The position numbers and the translations under genes were made by a program. From positions 1 through 7,007 of the forward strand of contig JBHIFE010000074.1 in NCBI GenBank assembly GCA_046760985.1: a stretch of DNA of 7,007 bases, given 5' to 3'. How positions within the stretch are numbered: position 1 is the stretch's first letter; every line of letters starts with the position of its first letter. This document shows positions 5,719-7,007 of this stretch, one piece after another. Under the pieces are notes generated by a model that did no database searches, had not been told where the DNA came from, and saw only the letters and a list, made by a program, of their open reading frames with translations. The DNA comes from JBHIFE01 sp046760985 (lineage in GTDB: Bacteria > Chloroflexota > Dehalococcoidia > Dehalococcoidales > RBG-16-60-22).

Positions 5719-7002
5719 ATGCCAGTTATTGCCGTCATTGGAGCCCAGTGGGGGGATGAAGGGAAGGGCAAGGTAGTTGACCTGCTAGCTCAGGAAGCAA
5801 GGGTAGTAGTACGTTTTTCCGGTGGTGATAATGCTGGGCATACTGTAGTTAACCGCTACGGAGAGTTTAAACTGCACCTTGTTCCCTCGGGTATTTTCTC
5901 TCCCCAGACTACTTGTATTATTGGTAATGGGGTGGTGATTAATCCCGCAACATTGATTGAGGAGATAGACCAGCTTAATCAGCGCGGGGTAGATACCTCC
6001 AACCTATATATTAGCGACCGGGCTCATTTAGTTATGCCATATCACATCCTTCTTGACGGTCTGGAGGAGGAATCGCGGGGAGGGAAAGCACTGGGCACTA
6101 CCCGTAAGGGCATCGGTCCTGCCTTCGCCGATAAGGTAGCCAGACTGGGCATTAGAACCAGTGACCTTCTGGACAAAGAGGTGCTAAAGGAGCGGCTTAA
6201 TTTTATACTTAACCACAAGAACACTATATTAACTAAAGTTTATGGAGTCAGCCCCCTAGCCGAGGATGATGTGTATCATCAGTATTGTCAACATGGGGAA
6301 CGACTGGCTCCCTATATTCGCGAGACAAGTGTAATGCTGGAGGAAGCATTGACCCGGGGTGAGCTGGTTCTATTGGAAGGAGCTCAGGGGACTTTACTCG
6401 ACCCCGATTTTGGTACTTATCCTTATACTACCTCCTCTTCACCCCTGGCGGGGGAAAGCTGCTTAGGTGCCGGTCTGGGTCCTACTAGGATTAATCAAAT
6501 TCTAGGTGTGTTTAAAGCTTACTGCACCCGGGTTGGCAGTGGACCGATGCCTACCGAACTGACCAATGAAATTGGCGATTTGATTCGGGAACGGGCTCAC
6601 GAATATGGCACGACTACTGGCAGACCCCGCCGTTGTGGCTGGTTTGATGCGGTTGCCGCTCGGTTTAGCACCCGAATTAACGGCTTTACCCGGGCAGCAA
6701 TCACCCGCCTCGATGTTCTTGATACTCTACCCCACCTGAAGATATGTGTCGGCTACAGGCTGGATGGACACAGTATTAATCATTTCCCAGCTAGCGTGGT
6801 CACTTTAAGCAAATGCCAACCAGTCTTTGAGGAACTCCCCGGATGGCTAGCCCCCACCAGTGATATTCGCCACTACGACCAGTTACCGCCTCAGGCTCGC
6901 CAGTATCTCATCAGATTGGAAGAGCTTATTTCCTGTCCGATCAGCCTTATCTCGGTGGGAATGAGACGAGAGCAAACCATCATGAAGATGCCTATCTTAT
7001 AG
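5719..7002 (+). CDS. purA: Adenylosuccinate synthetase
   Basis: PurA condenses IMP with aspartate, driven by GTP, to form adenylosuccinate, the first committed step from IMP to AMP; it is a cytoplasmic homodimer. The 427-residue product is of normal bacterial length and complete. The GTP/IMP loop GAQWGDEGKGK (8-18) carries the catalytic Asp13, and RFSGGDNAGHTVV (32-44) carries His41; both fall at the same positions as in the E. coli enzyme. Other signatures are HLVPSGI (53-59), IGNGVVINP (68-76), GTTRKGIGPAF (126-136), LLEGAQGTLLDPDFGTYPY about two thirds along, the aspartate-binding loop TTTGRPRRCGWFD (298-310), and a C-terminus ending in ISVGMRREQTI. It follows the PgsA1-like gene after 65 nt but has no obvious metabolic link to the inositol lipid genes. 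It may be read through from them or start at its own weak promoter. Confidence 0.97.
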   Translation: MPVIAVIGAQWGDEGKGKVVDLLAQEARVVVRFSGGDNAGHTVVNRYGEFKLHLVPSGIFSPQTTCIIGNGVVINPATLIEEIDQLNQRGVDTSNLYISDRAHLVMPYHILLDGLEEESRGGKALGTTRKGIGPAFADKVARLGIRTSDLLDKEVLKERLNFILNHKNTILTKVYGVSPLAEDDVYHQYCQHGERLAPYIRETSVMLEEALTRGELVLLEGAQGTLLDPDFGTYPYTTSSSPLAGESCLGAGLGPTRINQILGVFKAYCTRVGSGPMPTELTNEIGDLIRERAHEYGTTTGRPRRCGWFDAVAARFSTRINGFTRAAITRLDVLDTLPHLKICVGYRLDGHSINHFPASVVTLSKCQPVFEELPGWLAPTSDIRHYDQLPPQARQYLIRLEELISCPISLISVGMRREQTIMKMPIL

Positions 7003-7007
7003 GGGAG

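Overview
The window reads as a stretch of chromosome from a bacterium of moderate GC content, with all genes on the + strand. The taxonomic guess is Chloroflexota, possibly Dehalococcoidia. It rests on the remnant of a small four-cysteine protein resembling the Chloroflexota form of the DUF5679 family (recalled from memory, not searched) and on actinobacteria-like inositol lipid genes in an otherwise non-actinobacterial, fairly AT-rich sequence. This is inference; 16S or marker-gene phylogeny of the contig would decide it.

Positions 1-2212 hold a translation and RNA-maturation block in the common bacterial order: the 3' part of infB (initiation factor IF-2, 5' end outside the window), rbfA (30S maturation factor) and truB (tRNA U55 pseudouridine synthase).

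Positions 2213-2704 are the only long stretch without an intact gene. It contains a good sigma70-type promoter (2279-2308), a strong ribosome binding site, and a 45-codon zinc-ribbon-like reading frame of DUF5679 type broken by a frame change and an in-frame TGA at 2405. A likely intrinsic terminator (2493-2521) follows, then about 180 nt of leader DNA with a small hairpin, ahead of ino1.

Positions 2705-5653 are the most distinctive part: a three-gene phosphatidylinositol/phosphatidylinositol-mannoside cassette. Ino1 makes inositol 3-phosphate from glucose 6-phosphate. A CDP-alcohol phosphotransferase closely resembling mycobacterial PgsA1 would join it to CDP-diacylglycerol. A GT4 glycosyltransferase closely resembling PimA would add the first mannose. 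The gene order is ino1-pimA-pgsA1. No acyltransferase (PatA type) or phosphatidylinositol-phosphate phosphatase gene is in the window.

Positions 5719-7002 encode a complete adenylosuccinate synthetase (purA), with its own strong ribosome binding site and an AT-rich inverted repeat upstream. No CRISPR array, tRNA, rRNA, insertion sequence or phage gene was seen. Most of the window is ordinary housekeeping DNA; the inositol lipid cassette and the broken small gene are what stand out.
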